From Streptomyces sp. NRRL B-1347 (GTDB lineage Bacteria > Actinomycetota > Actinomycetes > Streptomycetales > Streptomycetaceae): a DNA stretch of 64,000 nt. This document shows, one piece after another, positions 24,673 through 32,534 of this stretch. Both the position numbers and the translations under genes were made by a program. The stretch's first letter is position 1. The number at the start of each line of letters is the position of its first letter. The DNA is taken from contig NZ_JOJM01000047.1 in assembly GCF_000720325.1 (NCBI RefSeq), positions 4,120-68,119 on the forward strand, written 5' to 3'. The notes under the pieces were generated by a model, which made no database searches, had not been told where the DNA came from, and worked only from the letters and a program-made list of their open reading frames with translations.

Positions 24673-24736
24673 GCGCCACAGGGTGGGACCCGGCGGCGGT
24701 GCGGGGCGAGCGGCGGGCGGGCGAGTCGCCCGGCAA

Positions 24737-25780
24737 TCACCCGTCTGACGCCGGGGGCTCCGCGGCGCGGGCGGCACCCGCGGCCGTGCCGTCCGCCGGG
24801 GCCACGTCCTGGAGCAGCTGGCCGAAGGCCGCCTCGTCGATGACCGGCGTGCCGAACGCCCGCGCCTTCGTCGTCTTCGACGTGCCCGAGTCCGGGTCGT
24901 TCGTGACGAGCAGGCTTGTGAGCCGGGACACGCTCGTCGCGATGTGCAGGCCCGCCTCGAAGGCGCGGTCCTCCAGGAGCTCGCGGTCCACGGAGGTGTC
25001 GCCGGAGAAGGCGACGCGCATGCCCTGCTTGAGGGGCTTGCCCTCCTCGTACCGCCCCGGGTTCGGGTGGGGGCAGGCCGGGCGCTTGCGGGAGGCGCGC
25101 CAATTCTGCGCGCGGTACCCCGACTCGTACGCGGGGGAGCCGGTGGCCTGGCGGCCGATGCGGGCCGAGCCGTCGACCCACTCGGTCAGCGGGCGGCACT
25201 CCAGGAGCGGAAGGCGCACCCCGGCGCCGGCCGCCGCGTTCAGGCTCGGGCGGAACGCCTCGGCGAGGACGCGCGCGTCGTCCAGGGCGTTGTGGGCGTG
25301 GCGCTGGACCACGCCGAAGTGCGCGGCGAGCGACTCCAGCTTGTGGTTGGGCAGCGGCAGGCCGAGCTCCTTGGAGAGCGCGATGGTGCACAGGCGCTGG
25401 CGGACGGGCGCGGTGCGCTCCGCGCGCGCGTACTCCCTGGCGATCATGGACCAGTCGAAGACCGCGTTGTGCGCGACGAGGACGCGGTCGCGCAGCCGCT
25501 CGCCGAACTCCTCGGCGATGTCCGCGAAGAGCGGGGCGTCGGCGAGCTGGTCGCTCGTCAGGCCGTGGATCCACACCGGGCCCGGGTCGCGCTGCGGGTT
25601 CACCAGCGTGTACCAGTGGTCCTCGACCTCGCCCCGGGCGTCCAGCCGGTAGACCGCCGCGGAGATGATCCGGTCGTCCCTGGACAGCCCTGTGGTCTCC
25701 ACGTCGACGACCGCGTACCCCGACGGGTAGGCGGTCGGCCAGGAGTCTGCGGACGCGGCGAGCGTGCGGTCTTCGAGCAT
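24737..25780 (-). CDS. DEDDh exonuclease with C-terminal BRCT domain
   Basis: A 347-residue 3'-5' exonuclease of the DnaQ (PolIII epsilon) type. ExoI is VVDVETTGLSRDD (~28), ExoII HNAVFDWSMIA (~103), and ExoIII with its His is HNALDDARVLAEAF (~163), giving a complete DEDDh set. Residues ~270-330 (KQGMRVAFSGDTSVDRELLEDRAFEAG ... KTTKARAFGTPVIDE) form a BRCT domain, as in bacterial DNA ligase. Such proteins are separate from the PolIII core and act in repair or end-processing. ATG at 25780 (MLEDRTLAA) is the family start. Confidence 0.93.
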   Translation of the reverse strand: MLEDRTLAASADSWPTAYPSGYAVVDVETTGLSRDDRIISAAVYRLDARGEVEDHWYTLVNPQRDPGPVWIHGLTSDQLADAPLFADIAEEFGERLRDRVLVAHNAVFDWSMIAREYARAERTAPVRQRLCTIALSKELGLPLPNHKLESLAAHFGVVQRHAHNALDDARVLAEAFRPSLNAAAGAGVRLPLLECRPLTEWVDGSARIGRQATGSPAYESGYRAQNWRASRKRPACPHPNPGRYEEGKPLKQGMRVAFSGDTSVDRELLEDRAFEAGLHIATSVSRLTSLLVTNDPDSGTSKTTKARAFGTPVIDEAAFGQLLQDVAPADGTAAGAARAAEPPASDG

Positions 25781-25858
25781 GGTCCATGAGGATACGGGCC
25801 ACGACTGACAGTCACGCCCGTGGGCCACCGACGTGCCCCGGCCGCGCGGCCCTCCGCG

Positions 25859-26494
25859 TCACGGCGGCGGGCCGAGCAGACCCGTCACCAGGGCCCTGAC
25901 CGAAAGGGTGAAGAGCCGCTCCGGATCGAGGGGGCGCGTGAGGGCGCGGGCGAGCGCGGGGTCGGCGTCGGAGGTGCGCGCGTCCCACAGCTGGTGCTCG
26001 CCGGGGCGCTGCACGGGCGCGCGCTCGCGGTTGCGCTCCACCAGGACGTGGCCGACGACGTGGACCTGCACGGCCCGCACGGCGTCGGCCGCGCGGGCGC
26101 CGCGCAGGCCCGCCGCGTGCAGCTCGCGCACCAGGACCCGCTGGGCGGGCAGGAACATGCGGTCCGTCAGGCCCCGTTCGTGGACCATCGCGACCAGATG
26201 GGGGTGGTCGCGCAGCTGGTGGCGCAGGGCGCGCGCGACGGAGACCACGCGCTGCGCGGGGGTGCGGCCGCGCGGCCGGATCTCGCCGAGGTCGGCGAGG
26301 GTGCGCTCGACAAGGGCGTCCAGGAGCGACTCGCGGTTGCCGACGTGCCAGTAGATGGAGGTCACGGCCGTGCCGAGCTCGGCGGCGAGCTTGCGCATGG
26401 TCAGGGCGCGCGGTCCGTGCTGCTTGACGAGGCCCGCCGCGGCCTGGAGGACCTGTTCCCGGTCCAGGTGGGTCCGCGTCTCTTTACCCTTCAC
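25859..26494 (-). CDS. TetR/AcrR family transcriptional regulator
   Basis: A 211-residue TetR regulator. The N-terminal HTH reads REQVLQAAAGLVKQHGPRALTMRKLAAELGTAVTSIYWHVGNRESLLDALVERT (residues ~12-65). The C-terminal domain is of the TetR_C type, with no recognisable ligand clue. It is divergent from the acetoacetate-decarboxylase-led operon, with an 82-bp gap that contains a perfect palindrome (26504-26518) 10 bases before its own start, so autorepression and control of that operon are likely. The GTG at 26494 (VKGKETRTHLDREQ) was chosen; an ATG at 26578 would overlap the operator. Confidence 0.9.
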   Translation of the reverse strand: MKGKETRTHLDREQVLQAAAGLVKQHGPRALTMRKLAAELGTAVTSIYWHVGNRESLLDALVERTLADLGEIRPRGRTPAQRVVSVARALRHQLRDHPHLVAMVHERGLTDRMFLPAQRVLVRELHAAGLRGARAADAVRAVQVHVVGHVLVERNRERAPVQRPGEHQLWDARTSDADPALARALTRPLDPERLFTLSVRALVTGLLGPPP

Positions 26495-26503
26495 GAGGTC
26501 TGT

Positions 26504-26518
26504 TGTAACTGTGTTACA
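26504..26518. promoter_or_regulatory. Putative TetR operator
   Basis: TGTAAC-TGT-GTTACA is a perfect inverted repeat between the divergent TetR gene (start 26494) and the operon that begins at 26577. It is AT-rich against the local background, as operators here usually are. Confidence 0.7.
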
Positions 26519-26576
26519 GAACCTCCCGCAAGGCGCCGCACACCTCTGACGGTTCGTCAACGAAGGGCGGTACGAC

Positions 26577-27374
26577 ATGGCACGCGTACGCTACGGCGCG
26601 CGCACCGAGGCGGAGCTCACCGCGGCACGGGCCGCGCACGCACGGCTCCCGGAGATCTGGTCCACGGGCGTGGTGGCCCTCTGGGAGAGCGACCCGGACG
26701 CGGTCGCCGCGGTCCTGCCGCCGCCCCTGAAGCCCACCGCGCGCCCCTTGGTGCGCGTCACCATCAGCAAGGTCGAGCTGCCCGGCTACCCCCTGGGCGC
26801 GGGGTCGGTCGCCGTCGCCGCCGAGCACGGCGCGGTGGCGGGCTGGTACCCGCTGGTGATGCCGATGACCCACGAGCGGGCCCTGATCGGCGGCCGCGAG
26901 GTGTTCGGCGAGCCGAAGAAGCTCGGCGAGGTCACGGTCGAGCGCGACGGCCTCGTCGTCCGCGCGGCGCTCGCCCGGCACGGCATCGCGTTCGTCGAGG
27001 TGCGCGGCGGGGTCAGCGGCCCGCTGCCGCTGCCGGAGCCCACGCGCAGGACCGACTTCTACTTCAAGTTCCTGCCCGCGGTGGACGGCACGGGCTTCGA
27101 CGCCGAGCCGGTCCTGGTCCACTGCGTACGGAACGAGAAGGTCCGCAAGCTGGAGCGGATCACCGGGGACGTGGTCCTGCGCGAGTCGATGTACGACCCG
27201 GTGGCCGACCTGCCCGTGCACCGCCTGGTGGAGATCACCCTCGGCGAGAAGACCAGCGACCAGCGGGGCACCGTCGTCGAGCGGGTCAGCGCCGAGGCGC
27301 TCCTGCCGTACGCGCACCAGCGCTACGACGACGCCCGGCAGGTGCTCGACGGGCCTCCGGAGGGCAGCGCCTGA
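26577..27374 (+). CDS. Acetoacetate decarboxylase family protein
   Basis: A 265-residue ADC-like protein (PF06314). REVFGEPKKLGEV (~104-116) carries the Schiff-base Lys pair of true acetoacetate decarboxylases; LVMPMTHERALIGGRE is the upstream substrate loop, and VRNEKVRKLERITGDVVLRES a typical C-terminal part. ADC-superfamily members also act as aldolase-dehydratases or decarboxylate aromatic polyketide acids, so the substrate is open. First gene of a four-gene run controlled by the TetR palindrome; its stop overlaps the next ATG (TGATG). Confidence 0.88.
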   Translation: MARVRYGARTEAELTAARAAHARLPEIWSTGVVALWESDPDAVAAVLPPPLKPTARPLVRVTISKVELPGYPLGAGSVAVAAEHGAVAGWYPLVMPMTHERALIGGREVFGEPKKLGEVTVERDGLVVRAALARHGIAFVEVRGGVSGPLPLPEPTRRTDFYFKFLPAVDGTGFDAEPVLVHCVRNEKVRKLERITGDVVLRESMYDPVADLPVHRLVEITLGEKTSDQRGTVVERVSAEALLPYAHQRYDDARQVLDGPPEGSA

Positions 27375-28258
27375 TGGAGCTCGCGACGGGACAGGTGGCC
27401 GTCGTCACCGGCGCGGCCGGCGGCATCGGGCTCGCCCTGGCGCGCAGGTTCGCGGCGGAGGGCCTGACGGTGGTGCTCGCCGACGTGGAGGAGGGCGCCC
27501 TCCAAAAGGCGGCGGACGGGCTGCGCGCGGCCGGGGCGACGGTCCACGCGCGCGTGGTCGACGTCGGCGTGCGCGAGCAGGTGCACGCGCTCGCCGAGGA
27601 CGCGTACGAGCGGTTCGGCGCGGTGCACGTCCTGTGCAACAACGCCGGGGTCGGCTCGGGTGCCGAGGGCCGCATGTGGGAGCACGAGCCGAACGACTGG
27701 AAGTGGGCCTTCGAAGTCAACGTGTGGGGGGTCTTCCACGGCATCCAGGCGTTCCTGCCCCGGATGATCGCCGGGGGAGAGCCGGGGCACGTCGTCAACA
27801 CGTCCTCCGGGGACGGCGGCGTCGCGCCGCTGCCGACGGCCTCCGTGTACGCGGTCACGAAGGCCGCCGTCGTCACCATGACGGAGTCCCTGTACGCGCA
27901 TCTGCGGGCGGAGCACGCGCGCGTGGGCGCGTCCGTGCTCTTCCCCGGGCCCCACATGCTGCGCACCGGCCTGTGGGAGGCCCACCGCAACCGGCCCGAG
28001 CGGTACGCCAAGACCCGCCCCCGCAAGACCCCCTACCGCAGCCTCGACCAGTGGGAGGCGGCGATGCGCGCGGCCGGGCACGAGGTGCGGTTCACGCCCG
28101 TGGAGGAGGTCGCGGACTTCGTCGCCGACGGCATCAGGGCGGACCGCTTCTGGCTGCTGCCGCCGAGCGAGCACACCGACCGGCAGATCAGGGCGCGCTC
28201 CCAGTCGATGCTGGAGCGCTCCGCGCCGGACTACCTGGAGAGCTTCATCCTGGACTGA
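27374..28258 (+). CDS. Classical SDR oxidoreductase of the decarboxylase operon
   Basis: A 294-residue SDR. TGAAGGIGLALA (~14) binds the cofactor, CNNAGVG follows, VNTSSGDGG holds the catalytic Ser region and VYAVTKAAV the Tyr-x3-Lys. The C-terminal extension (RYAKTRPRKTPYRSLDQWEAAMRAAGHEVRF ... WLLPPSEHTDRQIRARSQSMLE) is longer than in standard SDRs and recurs in actinobacterial lipid or aromatic pathways. The ATG overlaps the previous stop, and the next gene begins 11 bases after its stop. Confidence 0.9.
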   Translation: MELATGQVAVVTGAAGGIGLALARRFAAEGLTVVLADVEEGALQKAADGLRAAGATVHARVVDVGVREQVHALAEDAYERFGAVHVLCNNAGVGSGAEGRMWEHEPNDWKWAFEVNVWGVFHGIQAFLPRMIAGGEPGHVVNTSSGDGGVAPLPTASVYAVTKAAVVTMTESLYAHLRAEHARVGASVLFPGPHMLRTGLWEAHRNRPERYAKTRPRKTPYRSLDQWEAAMRAAGHEVRFTPVEEVADFVADGIRADRFWLLPPSEHTDRQIRARSQSMLERSAPDYLESFILD

Positions 28259-28269
28259 AGGGGTGCGCC

Positions 28270-29556
28270 GTGGACGACGCCACCGACCCGTACCTGATCG
28301 TCTCGTCCGACTGCCACGCCGGGCTCCCCACCGAGGAGTACCGGCCCTACCTGGAGGCCCGCCACCACCGGGCCTTCGACGACTTCCTCGCCGGGCGCGA
28401 CCGGCGCCGCGAGGAGATGACCCGCCTGGGCATCCGCAACGAGGCCTTCGCCGCGAAGTGGTTCAGCGACAACGAAGAGGGCCTGAGGGGCGGCTGGGAC
28501 GCCGGGCAGCGGATCAAGGAGCTGGACGGCGACGGCGTGGCCGCCGAGGTCGTCTTCCCGGACGCCGACGCCGTCGACAGCAGGACCGCCGCGCCCTTCG
28601 GGGTCGGCCTCGGCCTCTCCGGGGACCAGGACCCCGACCTCGGCATGGCGGGCGCGCAGGCGCACAACCGCTGGCTCGCCGACTTCGTCTCCGAGCACCC
28701 CGAGCGGCACTGCGGCGTGGCACTGCTGCCCGTCACCGGAGATGCCGACCGGGTGGTGGCCGAGGTCCACCGGGCCAAGGAGTCGGGGCTCGGCGCGCTG
28801 CTGATCCCCTCCATGTGGGTCGACAAGGCGCCCTACCACGACCGCCGCTACGACCCCGTGTGGGCCGCGGCCGCCGCCTGCGCGATGCCGGTGCTGACCC
28901 ACTCCGGGGCCGCGCCCCGGCACGAGTACGGCGACCACCTCGGCATCTACGTCTCCGAGGTGACGTGGTGGCCCGCGCGGCCCCTGTGGTTCCTGTTGTG
29001 GTCCGGGGTGTTCGAGCGCCACCCGGGGCTGCGCTTCGGCGTCGCGGAGTCCGGCTGCTGGTGGCTGCCGAACCTCCTGTGGTTCATGGACCGCCTCTAC
29101 CTGGGCGCGCACGGCGGCAAGAAGCTGTCGCCGTTCGCCGAGCTGACGCGCCCGCCGCACGAGTACCTGGACCGGCAGGTGTTCGTCTGCGCCACCAACA
29201 CCAAGCGCCGCGAGCTCGCCCAGCGCTACGAGATCGGCGTCGACAACATCCTGTGGGGCAGCGACTTCCCGCACCCCGAGGGCACCTGGCCCGACACGCG
29301 CGCGTGGCTGCGCGGGACCTTCCACGACATCCCGGTGGCGGAGACCCGGCGCATCCTCGGCCTCGCCGCCGCCGAGGTGTTCGGCTTCGACACCGCGCGG
29401 CTCGCCCCGCTGGCACGCCGCATCGGGCCGACCCCCGCCGACCTGGGCCAGGACCCCGACCAAGGCGCCGTTAGGGCCTCCTGGGCGCGCTCGCGCGAGG
29501 TCGGCCGCCACTGGCTGACCGGCCACGACTTCCCGACGCTAGGGGTGAACCCATGA
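28270..29556 (+). CDS. Amidohydrolase-2 family metal enzyme (first of a pair)
   Basis: A 428-residue TIM-barrel protein of the amidohydrolase-2 (ACMSD/gamma-resorcylate decarboxylase-like) family. It starts VDDATDPYLIVSSDCHAGLPTEEYRPYL; the usual HxH is reduced to DCHAG. MPVLTHSGAAPRHEYG supplies barrel His, and LWGSDFPHPEGTWP near the C-terminus carries the final Asp. Members decarboxylate or hydrolyse cyclic acids. The GTG at 28270 follows AAGGGG. It is paralogous to the next gene, with which it overlaps by ATGA, so the two may form a heteromer. Confidence 0.88.
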   Translation: MDDATDPYLIVSSDCHAGLPTEEYRPYLEARHHRAFDDFLAGRDRRREEMTRLGIRNEAFAAKWFSDNEEGLRGGWDAGQRIKELDGDGVAAEVVFPDADAVDSRTAAPFGVGLGLSGDQDPDLGMAGAQAHNRWLADFVSEHPERHCGVALLPVTGDADRVVAEVHRAKESGLGALLIPSMWVDKAPYHDRRYDPVWAAAAACAMPVLTHSGAAPRHEYGDHLGIYVSEVTWWPARPLWFLLWSGVFERHPGLRFGVAESGCWWLPNLLWFMDRLYLGAHGGKKLSPFAELTRPPHEYLDRQVFVCATNTKRRELAQRYEIGVDNILWGSDFPHPEGTWPDTRAWLRGTFHDIPVAETRRILGLAAAEVFGFDTARLAPLARRIGPTPADLGQDPDQGAVRASWARSREVGRHWLTGHDFPTLGVNP

Positions 29557-30785
29557 CCGAGAGCGAGCGCTACACCGTCATCTCCGCCGACTGCCACGCG
29601 GGCGCCGACCTCCTCGACTACAAGCCGTACCTGGAGTCCCGCCACCACGAGGACTTCGACGCCTGGGCGGCCACGTACGTCAATCCGCACGAGGACCTCC
29701 TCGCCGACACCGCCGACCGCAACTGGAACTCCGAGCGCCGGCTCGCCGAGCTGGCCCGGGACGGCATCGTCGCCGAGGTCGTCTTCCCCAACACCATCCC
29801 GCCCTTCTTCCCTTCGGCGTCCCTCATGGCACCCGCCCCGACGCGCGAGGAGTACGCGCTGCGCTGGGCGGGCCTGCGCGCCCACAACCGCTGGCTCGCC
29901 GACTTCTGCGCGGCCGCGCGGGGCCGCCGCGCGGGCGTCTTCCAGATCCTCCTCAACGACGTCGACGAAGCCGTCAAGGAGATCCGCCGGTCGGTCACGG
30001 CGGGACTCACCGGCGGCCTGCTGCTCCCGGGCACCCCGCCGGGCTCGGGCCTGCCCGAGCTGCACGCGCGCGTGTACGACCCGATCTGGGCGGTCTGCGC
30101 CGAGCTCGGGGTGCCGGTCAACCACCACGCGGGCTCGGCGTCGCCGCCGCTCGGCGAGGAGCCCGCGGCGCGCGCGGTGTTCATGGTCGAGACGACGTGG
30201 TTCTCGCACCGGGCGCTGTGGCACCTGATGTTCGGCGGCGCCTTCCGCCGCCACCCCGGCCTGCGCCTGGTCCTCACCGAACAGGGCTCGGGCTGGATCC
30301 CGGGCGTCCTGGAGATGCTGGACTACTACCACGGGCGGCTGGTCGCGGCGGCGACGCGGACGGACACCGCCGAGTCCAAGTTCGGGGCCGGGCTCGCGGG
30401 CCAGATGGGCAAGGGCCCGTCGCAGGTGTGGCGGGAGAACTGCTTCGTGGGCGCGAGCTTCATGCGCCCGCACGAGGCGGCGCTGCGGGAGCGCATCGGC
30501 CTGGACAAGGTCATGTGGGGCAGCGACTACCCGCACGACGAGGGCACGTACCCGTACTCCAGGGAGGGCCTGCGCGCCGCCTACGCGGGGCTGCCGCGCG
30601 CGGAGGTCGCGGCCATGGTCGGCGGCAACGCCGCGCGCGTGTACGGCTTCGACGTGGAGCGCCTCGACGCCCTCGCGGCCGAGGTCGGCCCCACGGCCGC
30701 GGAGCTCGCCGAACCCCTCAAGGAGCCTCCGGCCGACGCCACGAGTCCGGTGTTCGCCCCGGGAGGGTCGGTCCGCGTCTGGTGA
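29553..30785 (+). CDS. Amidohydrolase-2 family metal enzyme (second of a pair)
   Basis: A 410-residue paralogue of the preceding enzyme: VISADCHAGADLLDYKPYLESRHHEDF at the start, then VPVNHHAGSASPPLGEE, MVETTWFSHRALWHLMFGG and MWGSDYPHDEGTYPYS. Lengths and motif order match, but many loops differ, so it is not a recent duplication. The ATG overlaps the previous stop. It ends the TetR-controlled run; the VIT1-type gene 24 bases on could be cotranscribed. Confidence 0.88.
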   Translation: MTESERYTVISADCHAGADLLDYKPYLESRHHEDFDAWAATYVNPHEDLLADTADRNWNSERRLAELARDGIVAEVVFPNTIPPFFPSASLMAPAPTREEYALRWAGLRAHNRWLADFCAAARGRRAGVFQILLNDVDEAVKEIRRSVTAGLTGGLLLPGTPPGSGLPELHARVYDPIWAVCAELGVPVNHHAGSASPPLGEEPAARAVFMVETTWFSHRALWHLMFGGAFRRHPGLRLVLTEQGSGWIPGVLEMLDYYHGRLVAAATRTDTAESKFGAGLAGQMGKGPSQVWRENCFVGASFMRPHEAALRERIGLDKVMWGSDYPHDEGTYPYSREGLRAAYAGLPRAEVAAMVGGNAARVYGFDVERLDALAAEVGPTAAELAEPLKEPPADATSPVFAPGGSVRVW

Positions 30786-30809
30786 CGCGGGCGGTGCCAT
30801 GCTCCCCCT

Positions 30810-31520
30810 GTGACGGAAGCCACGCATGAGGAAGCGCACGGCGGCGCCCTGGGGTCGCGCCTGAACTGGCTGCGGGCCGCCGTGCTCGGCGCCAACGACG
30901 GCGTGGTCTCCACCGCGGGCCTCGTCGTCGGCGTCGCCGGGGCCACCGACGACCGCGGCACCCTCCTGACGGCGGGCCTCGCGGGCCTGCTCGCGGGCTC
31001 CATGTCCATGGCGGCGGGCGAGTACGTGTCGGTGTCCACCCAGCGCGACTCCGAGAAGGCCGCCCTGGCCCAGGAGAAGCGCGAGCTGCGCGAGCAGCCG
31101 GAGGCCGAACTGGCGGAGCTGACCGACCTCCTGGCCGAGCGCGGGCTCAGCCGTGCCGTGGCCCGCGAGGCCGCGCAGCAGCTCACCGAGCGGGACGCGC
31201 TGCGCGCCCACGCGCGCGTGGAGCTCGGCATCGACCCCGACGAGCTCACCAACCCCTGGCACGCAGCGTGGGCGAGCTTCCTCGCGTTCACCGTCGGGGC
31301 CCTGCTCCCGCTGCTCGCGATCGTCCTGCCGTCCGCCTCCTGGCGCCTGCCCGTCACCGTCGTCTCGGTCCTGGCGGCGCTCGCCCTCACGGGCCTGGCG
31401 AGCGCCCGCCTGGGCGCGGCGAAGGCACGTCCCGCGGTCCTCAGGAACGTGCTGGGCGGGGCCCTCGCGATGGCGGTGACCCATGCGGCGGGAGCGCTCC
31501 TCGGAGCGGCCGGAGTGTGA
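30810..31520 (+). CDS. VIT1/CCC1-family metal transporter
   Basis: A 236-residue membrane protein of the VIT1/CCC1 family (iron/manganese export or storage). LRAAVLGANDGVVSTAGLVVGVAGA at the N-terminus and GSMSMAAGEYVSVSTQRDSEKA (~62-83) are the signature. A soluble metal-binding helix region (~85-140, Glu-rich) follows, and then three helices including FLAFTVGALLPLLAIVL. The GTG start at 30810 is 24 bases after the amidohydrolase stop. Metal choice cannot be inferred. Confidence 0.9.
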   Translation: MTEATHEEAHGGALGSRLNWLRAAVLGANDGVVSTAGLVVGVAGATDDRGTLLTAGLAGLLAGSMSMAAGEYVSVSTQRDSEKAALAQEKRELREQPEAELAELTDLLAERGLSRAVAREAAQQLTERDALRAHARVELGIDPDELTNPWHAAWASFLAFTVGALLPLLAIVLPSASWRLPVTVVSVLAALALTGLASARLGAAKARPAVLRNVLGGALAMAVTHAAGALLGAAGV

Positions 31521-31566
31521 CCGGGGCCCGCGGGGCAATGGCGAAGATCGCCAACAACTCCGCGCG

Positions 31567-31590
31567 TACCGACGGTAATACTTGTCGGTA
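31567..31590. promoter_or_regulatory. Inverted repeat upstream of the sterol-desaturase-family gene
   Basis: TACCGAC-10 bases-GTCGGTA, 45 bases before the ATG at 31635, in an AT-richer stretch (GGTAATACTT in the centre). It could be an operator overlapping the promoter. Confidence 0.5.
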
Positions 31591-31634
31591 ACAACCTCTA
31601 GGCAGCGACCCGGGAGCGCGCCTACGGTGACGGC

Positions 31635-32534
31635 ATGTCGTCCCCGAACCTGCCCGATGTGGTGCTCTGGTCGATCCCGGCCTTCGTGCTGCTCACCGTC
31701 GTCGAGATGGTGAGCGTCCGCGTGCATCCCGACGAGGACGCGGCCGGGTATGAGACGAAGGACGCGGCCACCAGCGTCACCATGGGGCTCGGCAGCCTCG
31801 TCTTCGACCTGCTGTGGAAGGTCCCGATCGTCGCGATCTACTCGGCGCTGTACGCCCTGACGCCGCTGCGCGTGCCCGTCCTGTGGTGGACGGTGCCGCT
31901 GATGCTGCTCGCGCAGGACTTCTTCTACTACTGGTCCCACCGGGGGCACCACGTCATCCGCATCCTGTGGGCCTGCCACGTGGTGCACCACTCCAGCCGC
32001 AAGTTCAACCTGACGACCGCGCTGCGCCAGCCGTGGACGTCCCTCACGGTGTGGCCGTTCTACGTGCCGATGATCCTGCTGGGCGTGCACCCGGCGGCCG
32101 TCGCCTTCTGCTCGTCGGCCAACCTGGTCTACCAGTTCTGGGTCCACACCGAACGCATCGGCAAGCTGCCGCGGCCCGTCGAGTACGTCTTCAACACGCC
32201 CTCGCACCACCGGGTGCACCACGCGTCCCAGGGCGGCTACCTGGACCGCAACTTCGGCGGCATCCTGATCGTCTGGGACCGGATCTTCCGCTCCTGGATC
32301 CCGGAGACGGAGCGCCCCGTCTACGGCCTGACGAAGGACATCACCACGTACAACCCCCTGCGCGTGGCCACCCACGAGTACGCGGCCATCGCCAAGGACC
32401 TGAGGAAGGCGACGAGTTGGCGAGCGCGAGCGGGCCACCTGTTCCGGGGCCCGGGCTGGCAACCGACACCACCACCGGAAGTGAAGGTTCCGGCCGTCGG
32501 ACAGGAACAGAGGACGCCGGAGCGCGCGGCATGA
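31635..32534 (+). CDS. Sterol desaturase/fatty acid hydroxylase superfamily protein
   Basis: A 299-residue membrane di-iron oxygenase. His clusters: YWSHRGHH (~98), CHVVHHSSRKFN (~117) and HRVHH (~193), with four to five membrane helices (VVLWSIPAFVLLTVVEM, LVFDLLWKVPIVAIYSALYAL). The superfamily includes sterol desaturases, fatty acid hydroxylases and the ether-lipid-cleaving alkylglycerol monooxygenase. It overlaps the following lysoplasmalogenase gene by ATGA; that pairing favours a lipid substrate, possibly an ether lipid (inference). Confidence 0.9.
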   Translation: MSSPNLPDVVLWSIPAFVLLTVVEMVSVRVHPDEDAAGYETKDAATSVTMGLGSLVFDLLWKVPIVAIYSALYALTPLRVPVLWWTVPLMLLAQDFFYYWSHRGHHVIRILWACHVVHHSSRKFNLTTALRQPWTSLTVWPFYVPMILLGVHPAAVAFCSSANLVYQFWVHTERIGKLPRPVEYVFNTPSHHRVHHASQGGYLDRNFGGILIVWDRIFRSWIPETERPVYGLTKDITTYNPLRVATHEYAAIAKDLRKATSWRARAGHLFRGPGWQPTPPPEVKVPAVGQEQRTPERAA

